64,000 nucleotides of DNA from Paragordius varius. Its lineage: Eukaryota > Nematomorpha. The stretch's first letter is position 1; each line of letters opens with the position of its first letter. The notes under the pieces are model-generated. The model saw only the letters and a program-made list of their open reading frames with translations, ran no database searches and was not told the DNA's origin. This document shows positions 47,001-59,669 of the stretch, in pieces. The position numbers and the translations under genes were made by a program. The stretch lies in assembly GCA_964247055.1 (NCBI GenBank), contig OZ176051.1, forward strand, positions 8,742,001-8,806,000. The letters run 5' to 3'.

Positions 47001-47670
47001 AACACATTAATATACTAATCTATATTTTAATATTGGATTTGGAAATGAATTATTTCTTGATTGTATATAAAAATATCTCTATAGATAATCGTCATAAACT
47101 TTTTTGAAGTTACGTGATCTAATTCAGATCTAGGTATAAAAATGCGATTTCAAAAATTTGTCGATTGAAGTAATATTTTTTTCTTCGCTCATAAATAATT
47201 ATATTCTCCGCCTACCTGTACTTATTATTTAAAGAAAGTATAAATTACTAATAATTATTTGCAATTTGATCTTATCTTCTTAAAGAAAAGCAACTTCCAT
47301 CTTTTCCAAATTCATTAATTAATTATGAGGATTCATCAACAAGGTAATTTGCAATCGAAGGATAACATGGGCTCTTTCGCGCATCAAGATACTTTATTAA
47401 ATACTCATAAATTTTTATATATGTCTTAAGAACTACGTATTTACGTAATATTATATAAATGTTTATATTTAGTTTAGTAAAAGTTTAATGCAAATGAGTA
47501 AAATCATTAATGATAAATATTACCCAATTTGTTTTTATCAACTTCTTATTACTATGACAACATTTTGTAGATTACTATATACCTTTTCTTATTATTACTA
47601 CACAATTCTACGTAATGATTTCAATTGCATCTATATAAATTTTAGTTAAAAATAATTAACGCATAAAGTT
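44050..47670. other. Intergenic, nothing coding recognised
   Basis: About 3.6 kb of AT-rich DNA. A C-rich string gcccccttccccctccccc at about 44830 repeats one at about 5025 next to the Helitron-like copy, so a repeat remnant is likely there. Short frames elsewhere lack any support. Confidence 0.4.
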
Positions 47671-47682
47671 CAAGATTTTTTG

Positions 47683-47691
47683 TATAAATAG
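47683..47691 (+). promoter_or_regulatory. TATA box of the peptide-precursor gene
   Basis: A perfect TATAAATAG stands 100 bases before the proposed ATG (47783); transcription would begin about 30 bases downstream of it, giving a leader of roughly 65-70 bases. Chance TATA matches are common in such AT-rich DNA, but the exact TATAAATAG in a relatively GC-richer stretch right before a coherent first exon supports it. Confidence 0.5.
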
Positions 47692-47782
47692 ACCTAATCA
47701 CATACAAAAAATATTTTTATATTTGGTGACGCTTTGATTCCGTTCGATTCGATATTGTCTCATCCGAAATATATTAACGGAT

Positions 47783-50600
47783 ATGTTTAGTTTCATAGAG
47801 GTAATTAATTATACAATTATTTTAACTGTTATTCTATTTATATAGCATGTATGTCATAATTTCCTAAAGACAAGGGGTTGTATTAACATTTTTATTTTTC
47901 GAGCGACGATGTGACCTAGGAAGGCGATGATTTTAAATTTTTTAAACAAATCACTTCAAACATATTAAATGGTAATATGTCAAAAATTTTGATTAATGAT
48001 AACGATCAAAACATAGCTAAGTGATGACAATAGATAAAAAAATTTTAATAACTGTTGTCATTCCTAAATATCCATGCCAGAATTTTTAGGTATTAAAGCA
48101 ACATTTTACTAATTTAAATAAGATATCAAATTTAGATCATACGGTTATTTATCATATCTTTTTATTAAAGTTTATAAGATAATAAGATATGTTTGGGTGT
48201 TTATAATTTAGGTCTAAATTTTATATGGTATAAGTTTGAAAGTTAAATAGTATTGAGAAGGAATAAAGAGTTTGATAAAAAGTTTATATGAAAATTCGCA
48301 TTAAAAATATAGGTTAATTTTAAATATGCTTATACGTTTCAAATATATTTATAGATTATTATTTATTATATATGTTTTCCTATAGAACGGATTTTTTTTC
48401 GTAATGCTGTTGATATTTCAAACACAAGGGCAGATACAGTCCATTTCCTCTCCTCGTGATAATCGCGATCTCAAATTTTATGACAACAGAAATGAAAATC
48501 TTGATTTAGCTAAAGAACAATTGCATGACATAGATGAAGAATTTGGGAATCCCAATATTGAAACATTAAATGATTTTTATCCCCATAAAGCGATGGACAG
48601 GTTTAGGGTTAGATTCTCAGGTTTACCCGCAAAACGAAAATTTCCAACAAACAAAAATCGCTTAAATAGTGCTTGGATTGTACAAGATAACTATTATAAC
48701 GGTATTTATTATACGATTTTTATCAAAGAAATTAATATAATAACAGTAGTTCTAGTATTAGCGGATCCTGCTCCAGAAATCTTGTTTTTAAATATCATGT
48801 ACACATATATAAAATTTTAAAAACAAATCAAGATCATCCGAGACAAGATCTTTTGTTTAAATAAATAATGAGGCCTGTTCAGTTTAGGGATGAATTGCAT
48901 TATAATTCAATGTTACATGTTCATATTATATTAACCAGGAAAATTAAAACAATCTTTTTATGTTTGAATATCTTGGTTTAATCTTTGTTTAAATATTGCA
49001 CATAAATAGGCGACAAAGAGATTCAAAATAAAAAACACTTGACTTAAAAAAATTTAGTAAGAGTTATGGCTTCAAAAAACTTCATTGGGACAAAAAAATC
49101 TCTAATTACACGCTTATTAAATATTGTTCTAAGGTCCAATGTTTCATACTAAAATATTTTGTGTATACAGGTTATAAATTTATCAAATAAATGAGGTGCT
49201 TTTTTAATATTTTATGCATGGACCCAAAATATTTTGACTTTGTGCTATTTTTTTAATTTAAACCCGAAAAGCTACATATATCAGCGGTAGCGAATTATAC
49301 AAAGTGAACATTCTTACATGTGTGATAAATATGATAGAAGCAATAGATTAAAATACCTTTTATAATATTTTTTAAATTTTGATCTATGCAACTAAGCGGT
49401 TTTTTAGCGATATTCATTGGTAAATTTTAGCATTAAATTTATTACGCAGTTTGGATTTTTTTATGTATCTAGACAGTTTTAAAAAAAATTAAGTGTACTC
49501 ATATTTCACGAAATTATATTGGCTATTGAGCATATTTTTATTATATAATTATTACATGCTTTAATTGGTCTAAAATTGTTTTTCATATTTGTGCTTCAGT
49601 GTAATTATGATGTTTTATTAAAAAGCAAAAAATGTGATTTTTTAAAACTCCACTTACCTCCTAATTCACGGCTCTCAACAATATATCGATAGACTCGTTT
49701 TTCCAATTTAGGAGTTTATTAGGTAAAATTACCGTATATTTCCTTTGCTAAACTGTTATATTATAATATCCTATTTATCAAAACTGAAATACAGATGGCC
49801 ATGTTATTTTTATAATATAAACTTTTAAATACCATCTTCACAAATATGCCATTAACTGCCGAAATCTTATATTTTTATGATCCACCAATTTTATGTTAAT
49901 TTCTCTCTACAGCAAATATAATATTATTGATAAAGAAGAAGTTATAAATATTTTTTTAAACTGTGGTCGTCACGATTTTGAGCATCCATAACCGATCAGA
50001 AATCTTTCCTATTCCAATTAATTATTTATATATACAAACTTTATGTTTAGATGAACACCCAAGTCTCAGTTCCAAAACAAACATTATTTGGTTAAAGTCA
50101 AAAAAAGGGCCCTCTTTCTCAATGTCTCGGTTATTCCCATATTATGAACGGAAGCGACCTCTAAATTATGGCAAATCATACTATAATTCAAATCTCTTGT
50201 TTAGACAAGTATATATAAATACTTAATGTGACTATTGTTAATGGGTTTACTCCAATAAAATAAAATCCATTTTTTCCGGAAAGGTTTTGAAACCAAAAAA
50301 AAATCCAAAAAATGTTTAGTTTTCACTTTTTGCTGCTATTAACAAAAATAACGCTTTGCTCAAAAATCTATCTGGCAATATTTACTGAAAAATAGGAATG
50401 TGTATTTACTCATACTGTATCATTAGGGCATACATAAAAGAAATGGGCAACTAGATGGCAATGTAAAGCCAATTACGAATCCCCATTTTTTGGTTCGACC
50501 AGCTGGAGGTGGTAAGCGCGACGCATATGAATTAATTAAGAGTGTATTGCTCCCGAAATCTGTGTTGGATAGCATCGTGGATGAAATTTTATCGGAATAA
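47783..50600 (+). CDS. Candidate neuropeptide-type prohormone, four exons
   Basis: Exons 47783-47800 (ATG...GAG|gtaatt), 48386-48701 (acceptor ttcctatag, donor AACG|gtattt), 50051-50208 (acceptor atgtttag, donor GACAA|gtatat) and 50427-50600 (acceptor tatcattag, TAA) join in phases 0, 1 and 0 to a 221-residue protein. Exon 1 supplies MFSFIE and exon 2 completes a signal peptide (NGFFFVMLLIFQTQGQ). The rest has no cysteine and has dibasic sites at KR89-90, KK129-130, RKR145-147, KR168-169 and KR194-195. The last is preceded by Gly, as in an amidation and cleavage signal, so a peptide ending in FLVRPAGG-amide and a free C-terminal DAYELIKSVLLPKSVLDSI... piece are possible. The latter faintly recalls PDF (ELINSLL-x-LPK), but lacks its amidation end. 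No known family is assigned. An AATAAA follows at 50664. Exon 1 is the least certain part. Confidence 0.6.
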
Positions 50601-50663
50601 GATCTCAAACATTTATTCGTTATAAATTTGTTTATCGTTTGCACTGATTTTTAAAACACTTTA

Positions 50664-50669
50664 AATAAA
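50664..50669 (+). terminator. Candidate poly(A) signal of the peptide-precursor gene
   Basis: AATAAA 64 bases after the stop codon. Confidence 0.45.
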
Positions 50670-50679
50670 ATACCATAGA

Positions 50680-51015
50680 TATCACTAATTATTTCTATCG
50701 TACATTCATTATATATTTGTAGATAATTGTGTTGCACCACACACACACACATTACATTTATATCCGTAAATGAATAAATTTTTCAATTAATAATTAACGT
50801 TAAATTATATTTTCAGTTTGTTTGTTTGTTTAACACTTCATGACCTTTTAACTTTTTTATCCGCAATGACACATTGGGGTAGTTTTATAACCCAAAGCTT
50901 AATCTTGTAAATAAAGTACTGTTTTGAAAGTTATTTTAGTTAAAATAGTATCAAACATTGGCCTGTGTTAGAAAAATCTTATATTTTTTACAGTTTTGTA
51001 ATCTAGAATCTAGAG
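50680..51015. other. Spacer with (CA)n
   Basis: A short (CA)n run at about 50737-50750 and AT-rich DNA up to the hAT terminus. Nothing coding was seen. Confidence 0.4.
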
Positions 51016-53113
51016 CAGTAGTACTCAAACCGCGGCCCCGGGCCGCATGCGGCCCTAAGAGAGCCTTAAAATTGCCCTATGACCATATTGATACTTAAAT
51101 TTTTTTTATTGATGAATTTTTAAAAAACACATAAACTAATTTTAGCTTATTTTAATTAATTTATTTTCTTGGGTTTTAATTTTGGTAATTTTTATTACCC
51201 AATTTGAAATGTAGATAAAATTCCGTATAAAATGATTCTATAATTTTTGGCACACGTTGTTTCTGTTTCTGTATTCTATTTAATATTCTATTTTGAAATT
51301 TTTATTGCATTCCTTTTTTGTATTTAAGCAAGCCTTTTACCCAAACTATAAATATTCTTTTCATTGCTATCCTTCATCATTTTTTATAATTCATTCACAT
51401 AAAATATTTTTCAAGTCATTATCATTAAATTTCGACCTGTTTTTTTAGAGCATAATTCAAATTATATTCCTATTTTTTGAAAAAACAATATTTAAACATA
51501 AATTTCAAAGGAAATTTAATGCTAAAAACGTAAATTATCCTATGAAAATTGCTCCTTTAAAAAAGAATGGGAAGAAAAATTCTTTGTTGTTTTAAATAAA
51601 AATGTTGGTACCTCCCTTATATGTTAGGATAACATAATTATAAAAAAATACAATATCGAAAGACATCTTAATGTGCGCTCTTCGCGAGATTTTGCCGACA
51701 ACATAATCAACAATGAATAATTAAAATTTTTACCAATGAATAATACCACGAAAGGAAGTGATTTTATCGAACTAATTAGCATTTAGTTCGATAAAATGGT
51801 ATATCTATGAAAAATTGGTTTTGATCTTCACAGATGGCTGTCTTTCTATGATTGTAATAAACAAAAGATTTATTCCTCTTTTAAAAACAAATATAATTTG
51901 CAAAGTATTTTATCCTTTTCACTGCTTTTTCATCAACAAAACTTGGTTTCTCGTGAAAATGAATTACTCAATTTAGTAATTAAAACGGTTGGGGATATAG
52001 TTAACCACATCTTGGTGGAGAATTCAGCCGCCTAAATTCAAAAATTTTCTGAAAGATATCCGCAGTGTTGATGATATTCTTTTGTACACCGCTGTGAGAT
52101 GGCTAAGCCTTAGCAAAGTATTAAATAGTTTTTGGTTTTAAGACATGAAATTCTAATATTTATAAAAGATAACAGAAAGTTTGACGAGGAAATCAATAGT
52201 GAATGGTGGGTTTAATACCAACTTTTGCGACATTCCTTATAAACTTAGTATTTTTTATACAAGTCTTCAAGGGAGCAAAATAATAACCCAATTTTCAAAT
52301 CAAATATTTGGTTTTGAAGAAAAATTAATAATATATAAACAAAATTGTATAAATACGCCACTCCTATTTTTCCAACACTTAAAACCATTCATGAAGAAAG
52401 TATAGAATTTATCGCGTAAATTAGTTTAATAATAATAACAAATTTGACATTTTTATGTAATGATATGAAATTCAAATTTCAAAAATTAAGATAGATAAAA
52501 AATTGGTTAAAACTCGTTGAAAATCCATGGCATATGGATATATCCAATATTAAGCAACTTGAGCATTTCGGTTTTGATCAGGCACATATCATTGAAGAAT
52601 TCGTAGATTTGAAAAATGATTCCAATTTTGCAGGCTATATTTAAGGAGAATCTTAGAGAAGAAAGATATGTAGAGTTTTGGCAAGATGTGCCAAATAAAT
52701 ATGAAAATATAAAAAAATGTGGTTGTCCTAACTGTTTTTCCCACACGTGTGAGACGGCATATTTAAAAATGAAGTATGTCAATTCATACAGAAATCGCTT
52801 AACCGATAATCATATGGACGACGTATTAAGATTGGCCTGTCATGAGGCGAAGACGAAATCAAATTTGTCAATAATTTTTGGTTATAATCAAAATAACGGT
52901 TGTTATCAAAATATTATAATTTTTTAAATTAAATGGTGCAAAACGAGTTTTTTAGCTGGATTTTTATGCGATCCGCAGAAAATTCATTATGCTGATTAAG
53001 ACTATAAATATGTGCACATGTGTCAAATAGCTAATGAATATTTGCCATTATAAGGTTCATGGCCCTCGAAAAAATATATTTTATTTGGCCCGTCAAATTT
53101 TTTTGGTGAGTAT
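51016..53113 (+). mobile_element. Decayed hAT transposon, second lineage
   Basis: The left terminus CAGTAGTACTCAAACCGCGGCCC at 51016 matches the widespread hAT form CAGTGGTTCTCAAACxGxGGCCC, and the 8 bases before it, ATCTAGAG, fit the hAT target consensus nTCTAGAn. The right end, near 53045-53113, is degraded (ggccctcg...ggcccgtcaaa...ggtgagtatag) and no second target copy was found. Decayed transposase runs along the plus strand: a VRWLSLSKVLNSFW-like piece near 52095, PYKLSIFYTSLQGSKIITQF near 52230, YVEFWQDVP near 52670, and MKYVNSYRNRLTDNHMDDVLRLA near 52770, matching the C-terminal K(Y/S)RxRLTDEHLxxxLR region of ZBED5/GTF2IRD2-like hAT. Many stops are present. Confidence 0.75.
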
Positions 53114-53119
53114 AGAGTC

Positions 53120-53940
53120 AAAAATTGGAACAGTTCAAAAGAATTAATTAGACAGCTAAAATCAATAAATATTAATTTGCTGGCAAAATGAAACCTGAAT
53201 TACTTTAATTTCTATTACATTTTCTGACCATAATCTACAATATTTGTCTTTTGTGGCGATTTTAATAAAAGCTGCTAAAATAGGAAAGATGCATACTAAA
53301 TTAGAAACTTTTTATATAATTTTTTAATTAGAGTCTAAAAGTTAAACTAACAGCTATTATATATAATAAATTTGTTAAAATGCAATCAAAAGCGTTTTTT
53401 GTTTTATATTATTTTACCATAAAAAGTTTTTGCATTTGCGGATTAAGGAGATGTTAATATTCCATTATAAAGATTTTTTGTTGATCCGCCTAAAAGGCCA
53501 AAAAAGCAAGTTATAATGCTCGATATCCATACCTTTTGAGTTATTGAATATCAGAGGAACGTTTTTTCCAGTTGGCTACATTTTTGAGAGAAATTCACGC
53601 AAGTACTTCATTAAGTAATAAAATATTTTTTAACTCTAATTATGCATATATATATATATATATATTTACGAATTGGGGTGACTTGCAAGGCCATTTTAAA
53701 ATAAATTATGAAAAAAATTCTTTTTCTCTCCGAATAATTGTGTTTTTTAGGGATAGGCTTTTTATTAATTCCATAATAATTTTTTTGTTTTTATTTTAAA
53801 AGCACTTCAGATGCTAGAATAGATGCCTCTTTTATTTCTCCGTCCCGAAAAGATATGATATTTTTTACTATGCTTTATAATAATTTTTAATTAGCAAATA
53901 TGGATTTTTTTTATTTTTTGCTTTAAATTTATCATTTATG
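53120..53940. other. Intergenic, nothing recognised
   Basis: AT-rich spacer. A plus-strand frame at 53572-53799 contains a TA run and no motif. Confidence 0.35.
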
Positions 53941-53945
53941 GTGTA

Positions 53946-55204
53946 ACACTGTGTGCAAAAAAATTTTTAACGAAAAAATTTTTTTTTCATGAGATAGCTT
54001 ATGACCAGCGTATTCATTTGCCGCAAAAATTTTTATTTGTTGACAACCTAGTTTTTGAAATATTGAGAGAAAATCGAAATCGGGCAAAAAGTGAAAATTA
54101 AGGATAATTAGGGATAATTTAAAAAATAATGAAAAAATCTGAAATATTATCGTTTATTATCATTTTAGGAGATATATAAATAGCCTAAATTCATATGGTT
54201 TGGGTTTCTATAAAATTTCAGGTCAAAGATGGCGTTTTTCTTATATCACACTTAAAAGACAAAAAAAATTTAATAAATCTAAATTAAAATATTTTTTTTT
54301 TAATTATTTACTACTTAAACTCACTATTAAAATCTTAACATTAATATTTTATTCAGGAAAATAAACTTCTATATCAAAATAAAACCAAAAATACTGTTTT
54401 TTATTTTAGCATTTTTTTCTATGGTTTATCAGTGTATAAAAAATTTATACTGTTTTAATGTGGATTCTTAAATGAGTGGGAAATATTTAGTATATAATTT
54501 ATGCAAAATAGGATTGAAAATTAGTGAAATATCAACCAACAATCCGTACGAATCCCAATACAAATATTAATTTGTCAAAAAACAGACTTGTTACAGGAAA
54601 TTGTAAGGATTGTTGGTTGATGTTCCACTACTTTTAAAACCTATAAGTATACTTAATAATGCTTCATGTAAGAATCAAAAATAAAACAGTATAAATTTTT
54701 TATATACTCACAAACAGATGACAAAAAAATGCAAAAATAAAAAAAACGATATTTTTGGTTTTATTGTGATTTAGAAGTTAATTTTAATAAATAAAATATG
54801 AATGTTAAGATTTTAATACTAAGTTTAGGTAGTAAATAATTAAAAAAAATTATTTTAATATAGTTTTATTAAATTTCTTTTTGTCTTGTAAGTGTGATAA
54901 AAGAAAAACGCCATCTTTTGATCTGAAATTTTATAGAAACCCTAACTATATGATTTTAGGCTATTTATATATTAAAATACCCCAAATGATAATAAACGAT
55001 AATATTTCAGATTTTATCATTATTTTTTAAATTATCCCTAATTATCCTTAATTTTCACTTTTTGGCCGATTTCGATTTTCTCTCTTTCAAAAACTAGGTT
55101 GTCAACAAATCAAAATTTTTGCGGCAAATTAATACGCTGGTCATAAGCTATCTCATGAACAAAATTTTTTTCGTTAAATCAAAATTACCCTCTTTACACA
55201 GTGT
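53946..55204. mobile_element. Long palindromic MITE, about 1.26 kb
   Basis: The left arm begins ACACTGTGTGCAAA at 53946 and the right arm ends at 55204 with the complement (ACACAGTGT). The arms match almost throughout: the pair tcatgagatagcttatgaccagcg (from about 53989) and its complement ending near 55157; ttattatcattttaggag near 54155 and its complement near 54985; caaccaacaatccgta at 54535 and its complement near 54605. Only a few tens of bases separate them at the centre near 54575. The ACACTGTG-type terminus recalls some Tc1/mariner ends, but the target duplication is unclear. No coding capacity. Confidence 0.7.
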
Positions 55205-55486
55205 AAAAATAATATTTTCGGAATAAAGCATTTACTTTCATTAAAACATTTTATTTAAATTAATAAGCGGTATTCGAATTTTTAATCAAATCAAATGGTA
55301 ACATTATTAGGAAAATTTAGAGCACCTAATGAAATTCTCAATACTTTTGATATGAACCCTGAATTACTGTGTATACCTGTATAGCAAATAAAGCTTTTTT
55401 GTATTCATCAAAATTTAGACATACTGATTTTAACCAAACACCTACTAATTTTTATGAAAAAATTGTTAAAATCCTTTATAGCTTTA

Positions 55487-55860
55487 TTAGTGAATCAAAA
55501 AGAAATTAGCAATAAAATTTTTGTGATAAGGATTTTCTAACAATTTGTAATTAAATATAACTTTAAAGAATGCGGTCAAAAGCTCATATCTAAAGGCGGT
55601 ACGATACCACTGGATCAGGTTCAAATTTATAAATGCTTTGGAAAATGATTGCGGTAATAGCCAAACATGAAAGAGCTGCAGACTCAAATTAGCCTGTGCG
55701 AATGAGCCATATGTTAGTCGGTTAAAAATATCATTTAAAAAATGAACCTTTTTACACCACAAAAATGGTAAGACATTTTGAGTTTTATAACATAAAACAT
55801 TCGATGATTCACCTGAATAATTTGAGCCGGTTCCACTGATTCGTCTGGCACATGGCCTTT
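55487..55860 (-). mobile_element. hAT transposase relic
   Basis: The minus-strand frame reads FLNDIFNRLTYGSFAQANLSLQ and, after a gap, KAFINLNLIQW. This parallels the hAT (ZBED5/GTF2IRD2-like) segment YLxDIFxxLNxLNLSLQG...AFxxKLxLW. No ends were found. It is a fragment, not a host gene. Confidence 0.5.
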
Positions 55861-55869
55861 AATCTAGAT

Positions 55870-57080
55870 TTGATACTATCAATGATTTTTGATTTTAACT
55901 CTTGCAATGAGGTAGTTTAAAATCAAATATATCAAAAAATATGGAGTAAATAGTTACCATTGCGAATTTGCGCTTATAAAAAATTGATATACCGAAATAT
56001 AAAACAATTATATTGACTTATTTTATGGAAAACTCTAATGGAGTTTTTTTGATAACCATATTTATTTTTGGCTTATTTATATACAGAATAAGTAAGTATA
56101 TATTGCTGAAAAAAAGTTATTAATTATTGCCAAATAGCATATGCAACAAAGAGAATTTTTATTAACTTTAATAGTTATAAGTGAAAAAAATAACTATAAT
56201 CCATAATTAAACTTCCCTTTGTTGTATATGCTGGCAACTAATGACTTTCTAGCAATGTATACTCATATTTAATTATATTAAATAAAAGCATATAAAGTAG
56301 AACCGTACACTTCAATAGTAAATTAAATAGAATCGGGGTCACTGAATACCAATTTATATTAAAATCTTAATGTACTAAAAAATTTACTAAGTAGGTTCAC
56401 ATATTCGATCTAAATAAGGGTAGTTGACATTATTAAAATACGAAATAATTTTACCCCTTAAAAAGTTTGAACTAAAAAATATATAAATTGAGTGGATAAT
56501 ACTTGATTTTTGCATGATTTATCTTAGATATGGTGAGTGGATAATCCAAATTTAAAATAGGAAAATATTTATTTTGTCAACATATGATAATTCAGAATTA
56601 ATTTTAGCGGCAAATTCCAAAAATTTTCTAAAAAAAATCAAGGTGTTGTAGTTTGATCAAACTTTTTTGCAAAAACAAACTTTATTTAATCTTGAAAAGA
56701 ATTTAAAATAAAGGATAGTGATACTGCTATTTTTTTAGTATTGTAATAATATCCATTGCAATTTGGCTAGTCGTCTGATTTGAGCAAGTTATAGCACCTT
56801 GATCTGAATGGACCAATGATTAAGCCTACCACTTCGATTTAATACTTTATGAGCTTTTGGGGGTAGTTTTATATTCCAGAACGATTTGGAATTCGAATAT
56901 CCATGCTTACGAATTGTGAGGAAAAGGTATGGTACACCTACACTATTCGATATATAATTTTGTCTTAAAAATTGTAATTTTAACTCCTCTCCATATATTA
57001 GAATAGTTTTAAATCATACAATCTTTTCATCACAATCTCCCATCATTTATTCTCGTTATCTATATCGAACCTGCGCTATC
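55870..57080. other. Intergenic, nothing recognised
   Basis: AT-rich DNA ahead of the older LINE. No coding or RNA signal was seen. Confidence 0.4.
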
Positions 57081-57086
57081 ACATTC

Positions 57087-59660
57087 TTGCCTCTTCAATT
57101 GTTCAAACATTTAGGGAATTTGAATATAAGGATTGGGACATGGAACCTTAGAGATGCTAACAATAATAGTAGAATTGACATAGTAATAATAAATATGATA
57201 AAACACAACATCGATATACTCGGTGTGAATGAATCTCATATCCCTTTTAATGGCATTTTAATATTCGTAAATCACGTACTATTTTATTCCGGCCACAGCA
57301 TTATCAAATACAATGGTACAGGTATTATAATGAGTAAGAAATTAGCAAAATTATTTTACATCTATAATCCTATTAACGAAAGCATGATATCAATGCGTAT
57401 CCAAACTACACCTCAACCTATAAAAATCTTCTAAATCTACGTTTCAAACAATTCATACAGCGACGACAACTCTAAAACGTTTTACAATGAGCTAGAAGCA
57501 TAAAGCAAGCTTCGAAAAAAATTCTGTTTCTGGGATAATAATAATATAGGGAGGAAAACACATACCCTGCTACAGAAGACAAAGGATTGGGAACAAACTA
57601 TGAAGACAATATCATCGAATTTTTCCAAAATCATAATTTATAACAACCTTCATTCAACAACCCAAAAGACGCCTCATGGCGTTCCCCGTGCCAAAAATAC
57701 CGTAATCAGATTGATTTTATAATTGATATGAATAAATATAAAAGCTCATTCCAAAACCCTAAATGTCATCCTGCCTCTGACTGCTACAGTAACAACCTTT
57801 TAGTTACTAAACTGTGCAAGCTCTCCGATACCCAATAAGCCAGAAACATTTAGTAAAACACTAGAATAATACTATCGGTAATTTTAGCATCACATTACAT
57901 AATCGCTTTGATAATCTTGACAACCCAAAAAATTGTCAAAACATAGAAAGTACATAAAATTTTATTCACAAAATCTGCAAAAATACAGCCGATGAATTTA
58001 TATATTCTTAGAAACCATCCAAAAATAAAATTAAACTATCAGCAAATAGTCTTGATACAGCTGAAAAACGCAGATTAGCAAAAGTCAAAGGGTTGTGTAA
58101 ATACACAATTTTAAACACCATTTTCAAAACAGCATAATGACGGATAAAACATAATTGTGTGAAAAGCTAGAAACCGACGCCAAAAACAATCAAAACTTTT
58201 GCCCAAACAAATAGGATAAAACAAAACAAACATTATAATTACCGCGGCCGCATGAGAAACGCTGATAATTATCTTGTCACGGATAAGGCCAAAATCTTAA
58301 AAATTAGGCACGATCACATAAACCTCTACGAAACGAAAACCATTAAAATTTATAATGAAAGCACCCAGGAAAAAGATCATCCTTTGCTAAAAGAAGAAGT
58401 GGAATGGGCTTTAAAATATTAAGCCATAGGAAAAGTGCGCACATCGATATACCTTCTGAAATCATAAACCAATCCCGCTAGATATTCTTCACGATTTTTT
58501 TCGAAACTTTTACTCGGATGAGGAGAGGGGTAAATTTATATTATTATCTATTCTGCAAAAAGGAAATCCCGAAATATGTAACAATTATATAACAATATTT
58601 TTAACAAATCAAATGCCTAAAATCTTAAAATCATTTAAAAAGCCTTCAATCTATGTTAACCAGAAATATCACTTTTTCGGGCTGGTTTCCAAAAAGGGCG
58701 AGGATGTAGAGCTATGATAGCCAATATGAGTGGACAATGGACACAGAGAATTCAATACATATGTGCTTTGTGGATTTTTCCATAGCTTTTGATTCCATCC
58801 AACATAATCATTTACTTTCATTCTTAAAACAACTAGGAGTTTCAACTCATTTAATTGTAATATTCAATATAGTTAAGTTCGACTGCTATGGTTTTCATAA
58901 ATCATGGAGTAACTGATCCCTGCATGGTGAATGTGAGGTTACGTCAGGGCTGCAACTTATCGTCTATTTTTTTAATCCATATCTCAAATGCATAATGAGA
59001 AACTTATTCGATACATTCGGGGTCCAGGTGGGAGGCGATCTACTCTATTCACTATGCAGACGATACGGTCATATTCTCAGACACTCATTGGCCTCATACT
59101 ACAACATTTTGTAGATCTCTCAAAAATATGGCTTGAAGATTAATTAAAGACAAAGATAAAACAAATTAACCCGAAAGGCCGGGAATTCTATTAAAACAAT
59201 CAAAAGTTACACATACGGGAGCTTAATACGTGACGATAACAATTGTCTTCACCAGATAAAACGGGGGATAGCTCTAGCCAAAACGGAATAATTATAACTT
59301 AATTTGGGCACCCATGATGTCAGCTTAAAATGCAATTTGACTCACAAATGTAATTTTTTCCAACTTTAATCCGAACGGATAATAACCTTCTTTGAACTAT
59401 GGGGAGAGGAAAACTCCTGCAAATAAAATGGACGGATAAAATATCTAACGCTTTAAATAAAATCAATCCGATATGTCATTGCTTGGAATGTCCTTCGGCA
59501 CCAAACTACTACTTTGGTCACATTATGAGATCTAACTCACTGAAAAAAAATTTTGATGTTGGGAAAAGTTTGTGGCACACGTAAAAGGGGCCGAAGAAGG
59601 ATAAGGTTGATGGACAATATTCTAAACCAATGTAACCTTGGCAGAACTCAACATTAAAAC
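57087..59660 (+). mobile_element. Older RTE-like LINE, heavily decayed
   Basis: The endonuclease start reads IRIGTWNLRDANNNSRIDIV and NIDILGVNESHIPFNG at 57120-57255, the TWN...E pattern of AP-type endonucleases. NQIDFIID near 57710 is the end of that domain. Reverse-transcriptase pieces follow: FVDFSIAFDSIQHNHLLSFL near 58770 (motif A), VRLRQGCNLSSIF near 58935 (motif B) and HYADDTVIFSD near 59052 (catalytic motif). The end carries YYFGHIMRSNSLKKN near 59510 and, in another frame, GTRKRGRRRIRL near 59575, the RTE-type C-terminal signature. Stops and frame changes are dense, more than in the LINE at 19.5 kb, so this copy is older. It is a different subfamily (different endonuclease start). 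Confidence 0.8.
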
Positions 59661-59669
59661 CAAAAATCG

